From Pilasporangium apinafurcum (taxonomy: Eukaryota > Oomycota > Peronosporomycetes > Pythiales > Pythiaceae), in NCBI GenBank assembly GCA_001600495.1, contig BCKE01000038.1:257780-321779 (forward strand): a stretch of DNA of 64,000 bases, written 5' to 3'. Position numbers and translations under genes: made by a program. Positions 32,201-43,034 of this stretch are shown in pieces (position 1 is the stretch's first letter; each line of letters begins with the position of its first letter). Below the pieces are notes generated by a model that was not told where the DNA came from, searched no databases, and worked only from the letters and a program-made list of their open reading frames with translations.

Positions 32201-32858
32201 TATCGTCTATGGTCTTCGCTCTGTATGATCTGCAGCTTCGTTTTTTAGGTCAGTAGCGAAATGTGGTCACGTACAACCTTTAATAATTAATTATATCATT
32301 TATGTTGCACTAAATTAAGAATATAAAGGGTAGCTTTTCATATAAGCAACATTATAATCCTGTCCACTTCTTCCTTCAACTTATCGAGCGGGAAATGGCT
32401 TTGGATTGATGGATGCAATCATGTCATCGCATCGCAATAATGGAAAACGATATACATGTACAGAAGTAGGGAAACCAGGCTTAAAAAGAAATGATGTCAA
32501 AGACCCTGCACGAGCCCACTGAAGTCAACTACTGATAATATTGTCATCGACTCTAGACAGTGGCAGCGTATGGTGATCAAGCCGTGCATGTCTGATACTG
32601 CTATAATCGGATCTGCCAAATCACGCAGCCACGTCCGCACTGTCGTAGCGCATTTCTACGCAATCCATGCTGCTCATCCATCGCTCCAGCAAAAAAAAGT
32701 CACCACCGGCCACTCGAAACCTCTGGAGTCAAAGATCTCCAAAACAATGCCACAACCTGAAGACATACACACCGATATGACTCGATTAAGTTTTCCAAAA
32801 CTTAATGTAGCAACACTTACAGTTTGGTTATATATTTAATTGAAGCGACATATAATAA

Positions 32859-32908
32859 ATGGTGGGTGGGTTTGGATTTGAATATGGGTGGGTTATCCGG
32901 GTCTGACC
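32859..32908. repeat. Second G-rich repeat fragment
   Basis: Contains GGTGGGTGGGTTTGG, ATGGGTGGGTTAT and CCGGGTCTG. These are the same words as at 22195-22305, in the same orientation. Confidence 0.45.
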
Positions 32909-33038
32909 GTAGCTCGTCAATCTAAAGGTCCACATCTTCCTTGCCTGCGTGTGTCGCATCAACTAGCGTAAGCAGCAGACGCCTCTCCCCCACTGCCACG
33001 CACGCACTTTCTTCTCTTCTTCTTCTTCAGCTCCCTCT

Positions 33039-33046
33039 CTCATTCC
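33039..33046 (+). promoter_or_regulatory. Initiator-like motif of the LCB1 gene
   Basis: CTCATTCC after a long CT-rich tract, about 45 bases upstream of the ATG at 33092. It resembles the initiator (TCATT-YY) of the known oomycete core promoter. The match is short, so confidence is low. Confidence 0.35.
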
Positions 33047-33091
33047 TGGTCTTGACACGCGAAAGAGAGAAGCCAATACTCGAGAACAACC

Positions 33092-34829
33092 ATGAGTGAG
33101 TGGTGGGCAACGAATGGCAAACCCCTCGTGGATGTAAGTGTCATTCGATTGACTGTTCAACAATTATACATAAATGGCTTGAAATATTAGCAATAGTGAC
33201 ACAATTGTAAATGCATTAAATAGGCATTGCTGACGCTGGATACGGCGCAGATCAAGGCTGCATTTGCGAACGCACCGCATTCGTACTATGAGTATGTTTT
33301 GACTATTGGTTGCTGTTATGAATCTGGTTCGTCTATTTCGTTTTGCTTACAATGTATTTCGTTTATATTTGTAACTTTGTAGATACATTCGTTCGATCTA
33401 CGAACGCAGTCCAGAGCATGTGATCATTGAAACATTCTTGATTATCTTTGTGATCTACATCGCCTTCGTCAAGAAGGATAAGCCACAACGAAAGGAAGTC
33501 AAGTTAACTGAGAAAGAGATTGATGAACTCTGTGAAGAATGGACACCTGAACCCATAATCCCTCCCAGTGTGAAAGTGGATTTCAACAAGGCCAAACCTA
33601 TTGGTGTCGTGGAATCTAAGCCCGACACGCACATGAAGTTGCAGGGCATTGACAAACCCGTGCTAAACCTCGCCACTTTTGATTTTTTGGGGCTGGGCAG
33701 CCGCAAAGAGCTCAAGGACGTTGCTATCAAAGCGCTCACCAAGTATGGCTGTGGCTCGTGTGGTCCCCGTGGATTCTATGGCACCATCGACACCCATGAG
33801 AAACTTGAGAAGGACATTGCACAGATGATGGGTACGACCTCCTCCATCACGTTCTCCGATACCGAAGCCACATCATCCTCTGTGTTGCCTGCTTTCGCTA
33901 AGCGTGGTGACCTCATCGTCATGGACGAAGGATGTAATGACTCGATTTTGGTTGGTGCCAACCTTGCACGATGCACGGTCTTGTACTACAAGCACAACGA
34001 TGTGGCAGATCTCGAACGCGTCCTGAAGAGCGTCCGCGATGCAGATAAGAAGGCCAAACGTGGCTCGGATTGCCAACGCCGCTACGTAGTCACTGAAGCG
34101 CTCTTCCGTAACCACGGCGACATGATCGATTTGCCAAAGATCATTGAATTATGTGACAAATATTTCTTCCGCTTGTTCCTGGACGAAAGCTTTTCGTTTG
34201 GTGTATTGGGAAAGACTGGTCGTGGAATTACGGAGCACTATGGTGTTGATGTCTCCAACGTTTCCATCATTTGTAGTTCCTTGGCGGGTGCAGCAGCTGG
34301 CGTAGGTGGATTTAGCACTGGGTCACAGGAAGTCGTGGACTATCAGCGCATTAATAGTGCTGGGTATGTGTTTTCTGCATCGGCTCCTCCGTTCACGTCG
34401 GCGTGTTGCTCGGAATCCATTCGTATCATGCGTGAAGAGCCGCATTTGTTTGTCAAACTCCGTGATAATGCTACTCTTGCTCATGATACTCTCACTGCCG
34501 GGATAAAGGGCTCGTTTAACATCTCGAAGGACCGCTGCTCGCCGATTATGCACCTGCGTGTGCAGAAGAAGCTGTTGGAGACTATCGGAGATGAAACGCA
34601 ACAGCGCTTAGCGGCTCGGGAGATCTGCGATAAAATCATGGACCAGTGCCTTGCCAAGGGGATTGCTATCTGCTCGCCACGATACAAGGCCAATCAGACG
34701 TTTGAACCGATGCCGAGTGTGCGTGTATCGGTCACGGCCATTCACAACAGCCAGGAACTCACCAATGCGTGCAAAGTGATCGCTGCCACATGTGTCGCTG
34801 TTGCCAAGGACGTGTTAGCGAAATACTAG
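33092..34829 (+). CDS. Serine palmitoyltransferase subunit 1 (LCB1-like)
   Basis: Three exons (33092-33133, 33224-33291, 33383-34829) encode 518 residues. A membrane span (HVIIETFLIIFVIYIAFV) near residues 50-67 anchors the protein in the ER. The rest is the alpha-oxoamine synthase fold of fold-type I PLP enzymes: NLATFDFLGL, the hallmark GCGSCGPRGFYG, DTHEKLE, DEGCNDS, and FLDESFSFGVLG. At the position of the PLP-binding Lys of subunit 2 the sequence is SLAGAAAGVGGFS, with no Lys, so this is the non-catalytic LCB1-type subunit. Together with LCB2 (not in the window) it condenses serine and palmitoyl-CoA, the first step of sphingolipid synthesis. Two small first exons and one large last exon. 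Confidence 0.95.
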
Positions 34830-35114
34830 AATGATGACAAAACACAGAAAGTAGATGGATGCCACCATGGCGTCTGCTAATGTAGATGCTGCATATCTTC
34901 CTGTAACCTGTAGCTACACACTTCTTTTTTGTATGCACTTGCATTTTGCCTTGATTTTTCATCGCTTTGATGGAATGAGACTTGAACATCAATCAATCGA
35001 TATAAAACAGCGAGATGGACACCACAATGATGGTGTTTTCATTCTGCAATTAGTTGTATTCTGTGACATTGTTTTGTCCGTGATGCGATTCTGACGTGTC
35101 TTTAATGTGCTCAA

Positions 35115-35499
35115 TTAATTCATCGACCCCAGCATGTCCTTCTCACGTTTCTGACGATAAAGCTCGAATTGCTCCCGATTTGTATATTGATGTAGACATT
35201 CGTTCATCGCGCGGTTCTGTTCGCGGCACCGAAACACTACCATCAGACCTTGCTCCTTTGCACATTCAGCGAACTTTTCCGTGATGTCGCGGCACTTGGC
35301 GATGGCGATGTCATTGAGCTCCTGGCGCAGTTTCTACAAGCATAAATAAGAGCAGCAGACATCTCACTAATGAGCACTAAGATAGACGCATGGATGTGCT
35401 GACTGATTCTGTCATTACATGTTCGGCTTGGTTGCTCCATTGCAGGCGAGAGGAGCGAAAATGTTCTTTCGCAGTCTCCTTATCCACCGGCTTCTCCAT
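35115..35499 (-). CDS. CMC1-like twin CX9C mitochondrial protein
   Basis: Two exons (35499-35419 and 35333-35115), phase 0, encode 99 residues. The second exon has CRDITEKFAEC and, about 20 residues later, CREQNRAMNEC. Each is a C-x9-C, together the CHCH fold of proteins oxidised by the Mia40 pathway in the mitochondrial intermembrane space. The spacing and the flanking helices fit the CMC1 (COX assembly mitochondrial protein) group, which helps cytochrome c oxidase assembly. There is no cleavable presequence, as expected for this import route. The gene is too short and too split to show as one long ORF. It is convergent with LCB1 and lies 140 bp from the stop of the GH89 gene. Confidence 0.85.
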
Positions 35500-35639
35500 G
35501 GTTGTGAGCGCGTGTCTAAATCATGTCCGATAAGTAACTAGGTTATACTAAATATATAGTATAAAGTAGTGTAGAAGCTACAGTAATTTTGGATTAATCT
35601 AAAACGCATTGATTGCACATGGCTACAATTTTTTCTTGG

Positions 35640-38190
35640 TCATTGCGAACCACCTATAAGCGCCCATGGCTCCATCAGCATGACGCTGTCTGCACCAATG
35701 TACTCGTTAAAGATGCGCGTCGAAATGGCGACTGTATCACCGCGTGGCTTCGTGGAGTAGGGCTCATGCCCTAATTGCCACTTGAGTTCGTAAGCAATCC
35801 GAGCCTTCTTCAACACATCATCATCCATTTCGCGACCTTCTGTGTATGACTGACAAACCTCAGTCAGCCACATTCGCCAACGCTGTAAGTAGTACCCTTT
35901 TACAAGCCCAGCCCATTCTTTCCCGGCGTAATCATGGATCGTCTCGGAGTTGTTGTCTCCCCATCGAGTAACTTGATTTCGCGCTTCGTATTCGTAATAA
36001 TCTTCGAGGTACGCGTTACCGTTCGCAAGAGCTCGTGCATCGGCAATCCAGTTGCCAAGCAAAAAATCGACATTCGTAGCGAGAATTTCATCCAACCGCT
36101 CTATCGTTTGCAGCATTTTGTCCTTTATTTTGCAGATGATGTCGGCTGGCACAACTTTCGCTTCGTACATATCCTTTAGCTCCAAGTACAGCTTGAGCAA
36201 ATGGTCACTTAAAAACTGGCGCGTGACATCGACAAGATCATGACGGAACGTATCTTGAGTTTGGAGGTCAGCAGACGAGAGAAGCAGATACCTCCACGCT
36301 TTCACAATGTCCTCCGGATCGTACGTGATTACTGTTGGCATGAATCCATCCCGCGCAAGTCTCCAGTGTGGGATCAAACAGACGATATTTTTGGTCACAC
36401 CGCCGTATGCCATCGTCCGATTGTACACAGACCGATACAGAACTAGCCAAGCTTTTTTCGCGTCTTCGTTGCGAGAATGATATCGTTGACGAGTGTATGA
36501 CTTGACCCAACTATGCATTGACAGCGGCGAATGCTCCCATGCCATTTGAAGAGCGAGGTCGTACACAATGTAGTTTTGATAAATACCTTCCATGGTGAGT
36601 CCAATGCCGATCATTGTCCCATTACTGGCTGTGTTCGAATATACAGGATCGCTGCCCAGCGTCGGTAAATCACCGCGCATGCCCGTATTCCCACCAAAGT
36701 TATGCAGCACACAGTAAATCCAGCTCTTACCAAAGTAATTATCCGTTTTGTTCCAGATAGGTTCTACTTCACTGTATAGATCCAAGATGACCATTTTATC
36801 ATCAGGAACACCACTCAGATAGGCGTTGACACGATCTTTTTGCCAATAACCACTGAGAAAGAGCCATCCTTGCATCAACCACACGGCCTTGGGATCCGCG
36901 GCAGTCATACTTGCGATAACAGCTTTCGATGCTGCAGCAAGTTTCTCTGGGCTGGTGAAATTAGGATCCATCTCGTTGTACGTATCACATTGATACAAGG
37001 ATGAAGTGTAGTTATATAGCGATGTTTGTTCTTCGATGAACCGCTTGCCAATTTCCAAGTACAAAGGATCTGTAGGTTCGAGCATGTATACGCAGCAAAA
37101 CTCGTCTGGGAAATTGCCCCAGTTGGGTGAACGAGTAAACCTTGAGTCTGGATATTTGTACTTGAGCTCTTCGGGGACGTGGCCAGCAAACGCTGGTAAT
37201 GCTGGTATCATGCCGAACTGCTTCATTCGATCTAGAATTTGGAGCTGCAGATTGTACTGGGCATCAATGAATGCCTGTGGGAGTGGCCCTTTCACCCAAC
37301 TTCCACGTAGATTCCCCATTCTGCCCCATGCCAGAAACGCTGACCCTGAGAAGAATTTGTTCAAACCAGCATCGCTGATGTTAAAGTATTTCTTAAAGGT
37401 ATTTTGCCATGCTTTCTCTTGGCCAGTAAACGCTAACGGCATATTGATACCTGTTGTGGAACAATTTTGGTTGGCATATTAGTCAACCAATCACAACCTA
37501 CATCTGTGGAGTACTAACCATTCAGAGCCATCCAGTCGATGTGCTTCTCCCATTGCGACCACCCCCAACTCCAGGAAGAATAGCTCACAGTGCAGACATT
37601 TTGGTAATAGGAGTATTTCGAGCTTCTTTGCTGATGAATCTTCTCGTCCACCAGTGGGAGTTGTTCGGGTAATTGAAGTTTGTGGTTGTCCCAGTCCGTT
37701 TGCGTATGCACCACACGCTTCAAGTACCTGCATCCATAGCAAGATATTATGTCAGAGTGGGTAAGTTAAGCAGCAAACTGTTTGCTGCATGTAATCGAAC
37801 ACGCTGACTACCATTGTAGGCCATATGCCATGGCCGTCCCTGTGTTTCCTGCAATCTCTACTTTGTTGTCACTACTAGTGGCAATCTCAAAGACATCTAG
37901 GTCTTCTTCCCAGTCATCTAGCTGGATCACACGAAGTGAAATCTACTGTGCCATGTGATATGTTTTAGATCGTTCGATATCGAGAGGAATTTCCATGATA
38001 CATGACTGGATGATTAATTTACCTGATCAACATACCCCAAACCAAGCCGTCTCTCAATGAGCCCTTTCGTGGCCACAATGGGGTCATGTACTGGTGGTTT
38101 CAGCGACGATATTGATCCATTACATTCACTGTTCACAAACGCCAAATAAACTATCAACACTAGTCGCCACATCTCCATCTTCTGCCCCAT
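35640..38190 (-). CDS. Alpha-N-acetylglucosaminidase (GH89)
   Basis: Four exons (38190-38023, 37942-37812, 37727-37519 and 37450-35640) with matching phases encode 772 residues. The first exon supplies a signal peptide-like stretch (MWRLVLIVYLAFVNSEC, preceded by MGQKME). Family motifs in order: GLQWYLK, RYYQNVCT-like SYYQNVCTVSYS, EKHIDWMALNG, FFSGSAFLAWGRMGN, PAFAGHVP, DTYNEMDP with a catalytic Glu, WLMQGW, and LHNFGGNTG. The human relative (NAGLU) removes terminal alpha-GlcNAc from heparan sulphate in lysosomes; the substrate here is unknown. It shares a 268-bp divergent promoter region with the CDP-diacylglycerol synthase gene. Confidence 0.94.
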
Positions 38191-38458
38191 ACTTGCGTCT
38201 TCTTCTTCCCCTTTTTCAAATCAGGAATTGTGGAAGATTTCCACATTATAGCTTGTCATCACTACTTCAAGGTTGTCCTAAATACATGTGGTAGACACTA
38301 ATTAAGTAGAAAAATATCCTAATCTTCTCTGCCAGGGCGGTTTGCTGTGGTACGCCATTACAGTACGAGCGCCTGCACGGAAGTGACATCATCAACCGCA
38401 TTCTGCAAGAAGAACGAAGGCGGAGGAGGGACCAGCAGCAAAAGAAGGAGCCGAAGCG

Positions 38459-40275
38459 ATGTCCTCCACGCCGACAACTGTTCGGAAACGCAAATCCCAG
38501 CAGCATCACAATCTTGACGACCATGGTGAACGTCGCTCGTCCGGTTCGGATAAAACCGTGACATCGGCCCCCTCACCGTCACCACTGAAGAAATTCCTCA
38601 CGCGTGTCATTGTTGGGTTCGCAATGATCGGCGCATTTGTCTGCATTATGTATGGCGGCCACATGTACGCGTGGGGAATGGTCGTGGTATTGCAGATTCT
38701 ACTTTTTCGGGAGCTAGTGAACGTGCGTTACCGCGCTGCAGCGGAGAAGAACATTCCGTGGTTTCGGTCCGTGCAGGTTGGGAGATTTAGTTTTGTTGTG
38801 GCAGAGAGTATGGAGCAAAAACAAAATTATGCTGATGATGTTGGTGATGCTGTGTGTATAAATTTCTAGTGGGGGTGGTTCTGGGTTGCACTATTTTTCA
38901 ACTATGGCGATTCGTTTGGTGCGTTCATTGAGAACCGCAAGATTCGGTTTGTGCCCAAGTTCATCGTGCATTACTTGCGCTACCACACGTGGATTTCGTT
39001 TACCATGTACGCCGTGCTCTTCGTCATGTCAGTGCTGAGCTTGAAGAAAGGTGCGTGTTGTTGCTCTGCTGAGACATGTACTAGCGAGGGGTTGCAAGTA
39101 TTTACACGGTACATGTATGAATCGATGCAACTGCAGGATATTATAAGTATCAAATGGGGCAATACACGTGGACGATCGTGACGCTTGGACTGATTGTGTT
39201 CCAGATGAAATATATTTTGACCAACATCTTCAATGGTAACCCAGTAACGTTCGGTCATAATTGTTATTGGAGTGTATTTGCAAACTCACATTTATTGATG
39301 GTTGCAACAACAATGTAGGTCTCTTCTGGTTCGTGTTCCCTGTGTCGTTGGTTGTCTGCAACGATTGCTTTGCATTTTTCTGCGGAAAACTCTTTGGTCG
39401 TAAGTTTTTCAAGGCACATTTCCTACGACTCTCGCCCAACAAGACCTGGGAAGGCTTCATTGGTGCATGTATCTGCACGGTCATTTTTGGTGTTATCAGT
39501 AGTGCGTGGCTCTCACAGGTATGTCCTTTAAAGTATGCCTCTATGTATGGTAGTCGCGTTATGGTGAATCTGATGTTGTTGTGATATTGCACAGTTCCAA
39601 TGGATGATTTGTCCTCTTGATAGCTTGCAATTGAAGGTGCGAAACCTGTTTTTAATGTTTTGCCAATTGTGGGTAGAAATTTACTTATCGCACTTCTTTT
39701 ATCGATATGTAGCTCATCCCAGATCCTCTGACTTGCACGCCTCCTCATGTATTCTTGCCTCAAACGTATGATGTTCCGCTTTCAATTGCAAAGTACATTG
39801 GGCGGACCCAAATCGAATATCTTCCCATCCAGGTTCGTAAAACTCTAACAGCTGTGTATACAAACCGTCATCCTCATTATTTTTCTGCACCCAGGTCCAT
39901 TCGGTGTGGTTCTCTGTGTTTTCGTCATTCATTTCTCCATTCGGTGGCTTCTATGCGTCCGCAATCAAGCGTACGTACAACTTGAAAGATTTCGATTCGG
40001 TGATCCCAGGCCATGGTGGTGTGATGGATCGGATGGACTGTCAGTTCATCACGGCTTTGTTCACGACTGTCTACTATAACACATTCATCCGGTAAGATCC
40101 GTTGTAATTATAATTATTCAGTGATGGTAATGAGTGTTTCATGAAATTTATTGCTGGTTGTAGGTCTCAATCGGCATCCATCGCCACGATCCTCAATTTG
40201 GCATCCCGTCTAACAGTTGACGAGCAGATAGAGCTGGTACAAAAGATTCAAGAACTCATCCAAAACGGGGGGTGA
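38459..40275 (+). CDS. CDP-diacylglycerol synthase (phosphatidate cytidylyltransferase)
   Basis: Eight exons (38459-38776, 38870-39050, 39137-39235, 39319-39518, 39595-39636, 39713-39832, 39895-40091, 40164-40275), all phases consistent, encode 422 residues. It makes CDP-diacylglycerol from phosphatidate and CTP in the ER, the precursor of phosphatidylinositol and related lipids. After a polar, Ser-rich N-terminus come multiple membrane spans. Signature stretches are [51 protein letters not shown] and, near the end, the CTP-transferase signature [14 protein letters not shown]. The sequence follows the human CDS1/2 order throughout. The 42-nt fifth exon is small but needed to keep the frame. 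Confidence 0.96.
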
Positions 40276-40489
40276 ACAGTAAGCGATCAGCAACAACAGT
40301 AACAAGCCTACAGTACTGTAGCCATTTCATTCCTTCAACTCAAAAAGATGTGTAGCCACCTCAGGCAGGCAAGATGTCATCGTCAAACATCGCATCTTGA
40401 CACAAATACACCAACAATTATCATTGTACTTCTTTACTTTACCTTGTTTTGAAAATTGAGTATCAAAACACTTCCAATAGCCTCCACAT

Positions 40490-40496
40490 TCATTCT
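40490..40496 (+). promoter_or_regulatory. Initiator-like TCATTCT upstream of the 65K-like gene
   Basis: TCATTCT, followed by TGCTC, lies about 20 bases upstream of the ATG at 40511, within the 235-bp gap after the preceding gene. It resembles the oomycete initiator. Weak evidence. Confidence 0.3.
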
Positions 40497-40510
40497 TGCT
40501 CTGATCCCCA

Positions 40511-42955
40511 ATGACAGCAAATGATGAAGCTGCTGCTACTGCTGACGGACAACCACCGCTCCTCCTGCTGCGCGTGAAGAAGCTACCGGGTGTGCTGTCC
40601 GCGGACGCATTGACAGCGCTGCTCTCACATTACGGGGCAGTCTCAGTGCGGTTGCTTAAGTGTCCGGTGCGTGTGTGTTGATAGAACAGCAACCAATGAT
40701 TCCCAAGCCATCACTCATTTCTTGCAATGGTTAACGCACAGAAAGATGTATTGACGACAACCAAGAAGAAACATCAGACCGCTATCGCGTCCTTCGCATC
40801 TGAAAAGGCGCTACTGAAGGCACAAGAGAAATTGAACCGGCTGGAATTGGCTGGATCTATGCTCGTGGCGGAGAAAATCGCACATGCGAGTGACGAGGAT
40901 GCTGCTGTTGCTTCTGCTGCTACTATTGCTTCACATACGACACAGCCGCCGCTACCGCCATCTCCTACTATCCCAACTGCCGTATCCACGATAAACAAAA
41001 CGGAAGTCGCGCCTACATCACATTCGTACTATGCACCATTGGCTCCGCATCTCGGGTGCGTCTGCTCTCTATCTTTGGGACTTTTAATGTAATTATTCAT
41101 TTTGACGCAATTATGTTGTGCATTACGTAGGCTGCATTATGCGCCATCACCATTATTAGAGTACAAATATCCAAAGGCAACGGAGGCGATCGTGCGAAAC
41201 ATCGCCAATGGTGAGTTAATCTCTATCTTACAGTCGTGTCTATATTTTGCTATTTCTCATCAGTTGAGTGCATGTATATGGTAGCACTGATAGCGTTGCC
41301 CAAATTTTACACCCAAGTCTTGCATTTGATGAATAAAATGAATTTACCCACACCGTTCGAGGAAAACGCGATTCCTGGTATGTTCTCGAAGATGTTGGAT
41401 GAACAAGATGGACAACGTAGCCAGCGGAAACGGAAGCTGCCAAATGCGATGACACAATTTGTAGAAGAAGAAGATGATGACGATGACGACGACGACGAGA
41501 TTGTCGATGCTACGAGCATGGGGAGCAAAGAAAATCAACCACCAGTTAAGAAGACAAAGAGAGAGAAGGAGGAAGAGCTAGAGACAAGCACAGCACAAAG
41601 GAATGATACCAGCCAGTTGTATCATTTCACTCGAAACAAGCCTATACTAAAACAACTAGTAAGCAAATCGAAGACTTTCACTACTAGCAGTAGTGATCTC
41701 GCGAAGGCATTTATGATGGATTGTAGCACCCCTCCTTCAGTGCGTCCTGGAGTTATCTCAGAAGTGGAATTGCAAAGAGGCCATCTTCAATCTGGAGGTA
41801 GGAGGAGACAAACCCAAAATTGTATTAGCAAGCATATTCCTAAACACTTTTGTTAGAATTGATGCAGGAACCTTTAATGGCGACTTATCATCCCGGTACG
41901 CTATCCCCAGTCCTTTTGGTGCAAAATCTCGCTGCTACTCTGGACGAAAAAGATTTATTGTATGTCTTCGGACATGTGCTACCGATGGAGTTCGAATTGA
42001 GGTGTGTAGTTATTATGCGCATGCTAGCACTTCTGTATTTTTTTGCTGACAGCGAATGTAACCTATGATATTCAGTGCCATCGACATTCAACTATCGCCT
42101 TCGTCCCATTCAGCAACTATTCATTATCCACGAGAAGAATTGGCAAAAGCAGCGCTTGAAAAGCTGCATGGGTTTGTATTGGAAGGCAAACCTCTGATTG
42201 TGGTATGAGGCCTAACATTGATCATTTCGCTCGAGTTGATAATACTGATTAGCTTCTCATAGAGCTTTCAAGATTCAATGCACCATGCAAATGAACCTTC
42301 GGCTAACATGACTAAGTCACTTGCTGCGGACACTCAACATATTTGTATTGGTAATCTACTCGACCATCGTTTATCTCCGGAAGGTATGCTATGATGTATT
42401 TCCTTCGCTCTATGCATTACGTTCTGCCCACAATATTTGATGGTCATATCAGAGCTTGAAAAGGAAAAAGCAATGAAAAATTATGAACGAGGAGTTGCGT
42501 CAACTACTCTTTACGTGAAGAACTTAGCAAAGTCGGTTCAAATCAACGATTTAAGAAGCATTTTTGGCTCTGTTTTGCCATCTACATCAAGCTCTGAGTA
42601 CGTGGTTGCTGTGTCATTGTCTCTTATTGTAATCTGCTCGATGTATAACACAATTCACAACTTCTGGTATATAGAACACTGAACATTCGCCACTTTACGG
42701 AAGGACGAATGAAATGTCAAGCGTTTATTGAGTATCCCAGCATTACTTTGGCAGAAGACGCGCTTGAGAAAATCCACGGGGTAGTATTGAAAGACAAGCC
42801 CTTGGTTGTGGTGCGTATTATAATTTTTCTCTATGTTCAAGCAGCTATTCACGGCACGTCATCAACTTTCTCACACTTTCGTATATTGTTCTTAGTGCTT
42901 TCGTAAACCCTCGTCGAATAATGCATCGAAAATGTCATCTACGATGCAAAACTGA
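40511..42955 (+). CDS. RNPC3: U11/U12-65K-like minor-spliceosome RNA-binding protein
   Basis: Ten exons (40511-40666, 40742-41055, 41131-41210, 41285-41797, 41857-42001, 42076-42202, 42263-42383, 42453-42597, 42675-42810, 42896-42955) encode 598 residues with consistent phases. An N-terminal RRM starts at LLLLRVKKLPG. A Pro-rich linker follows, then the segment PKFYTQVLHLMNKMNLPTPF (about 189-208), which is nearly the same in animal U11/U12-65K and marks the family. After a basic, acidic-run linker come two further RRM-type units, beginning VLLVQNLAATL (about 373-445) and TTLYVKNLAKSV (about 503-580), plus an RNP2-like ICIGNLL between them. The protein bridges U11 and U12 snRNPs during recognition of U12-type introns. 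The middle RRM-like unit is extra compared with the two-RRM human protein. Confidence 0.9.
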
Positions 42956-43034
42956 TAGAACAAACTCGCTTTGGGACCTTCTATTTTAACCTATCATTCT
43001 TATTAAATAACTAAGGCTGTCTCGACAGTTGGCA

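Larger units (their letters stand above)
32201..33091. other. Divergent intergenic region
   Basis: 890 bp between the small membrane protein and LCB1. An ORF at about 32570-32839 has no recognisable product. The stretch at 32859-32908 shares the GGGTGGGT/CCGGGTC words seen at 22195-22305. Close to the LCB1 start there is a CT-rich tract and an initiator-like CTCATTCC. Confidence 0.5.
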
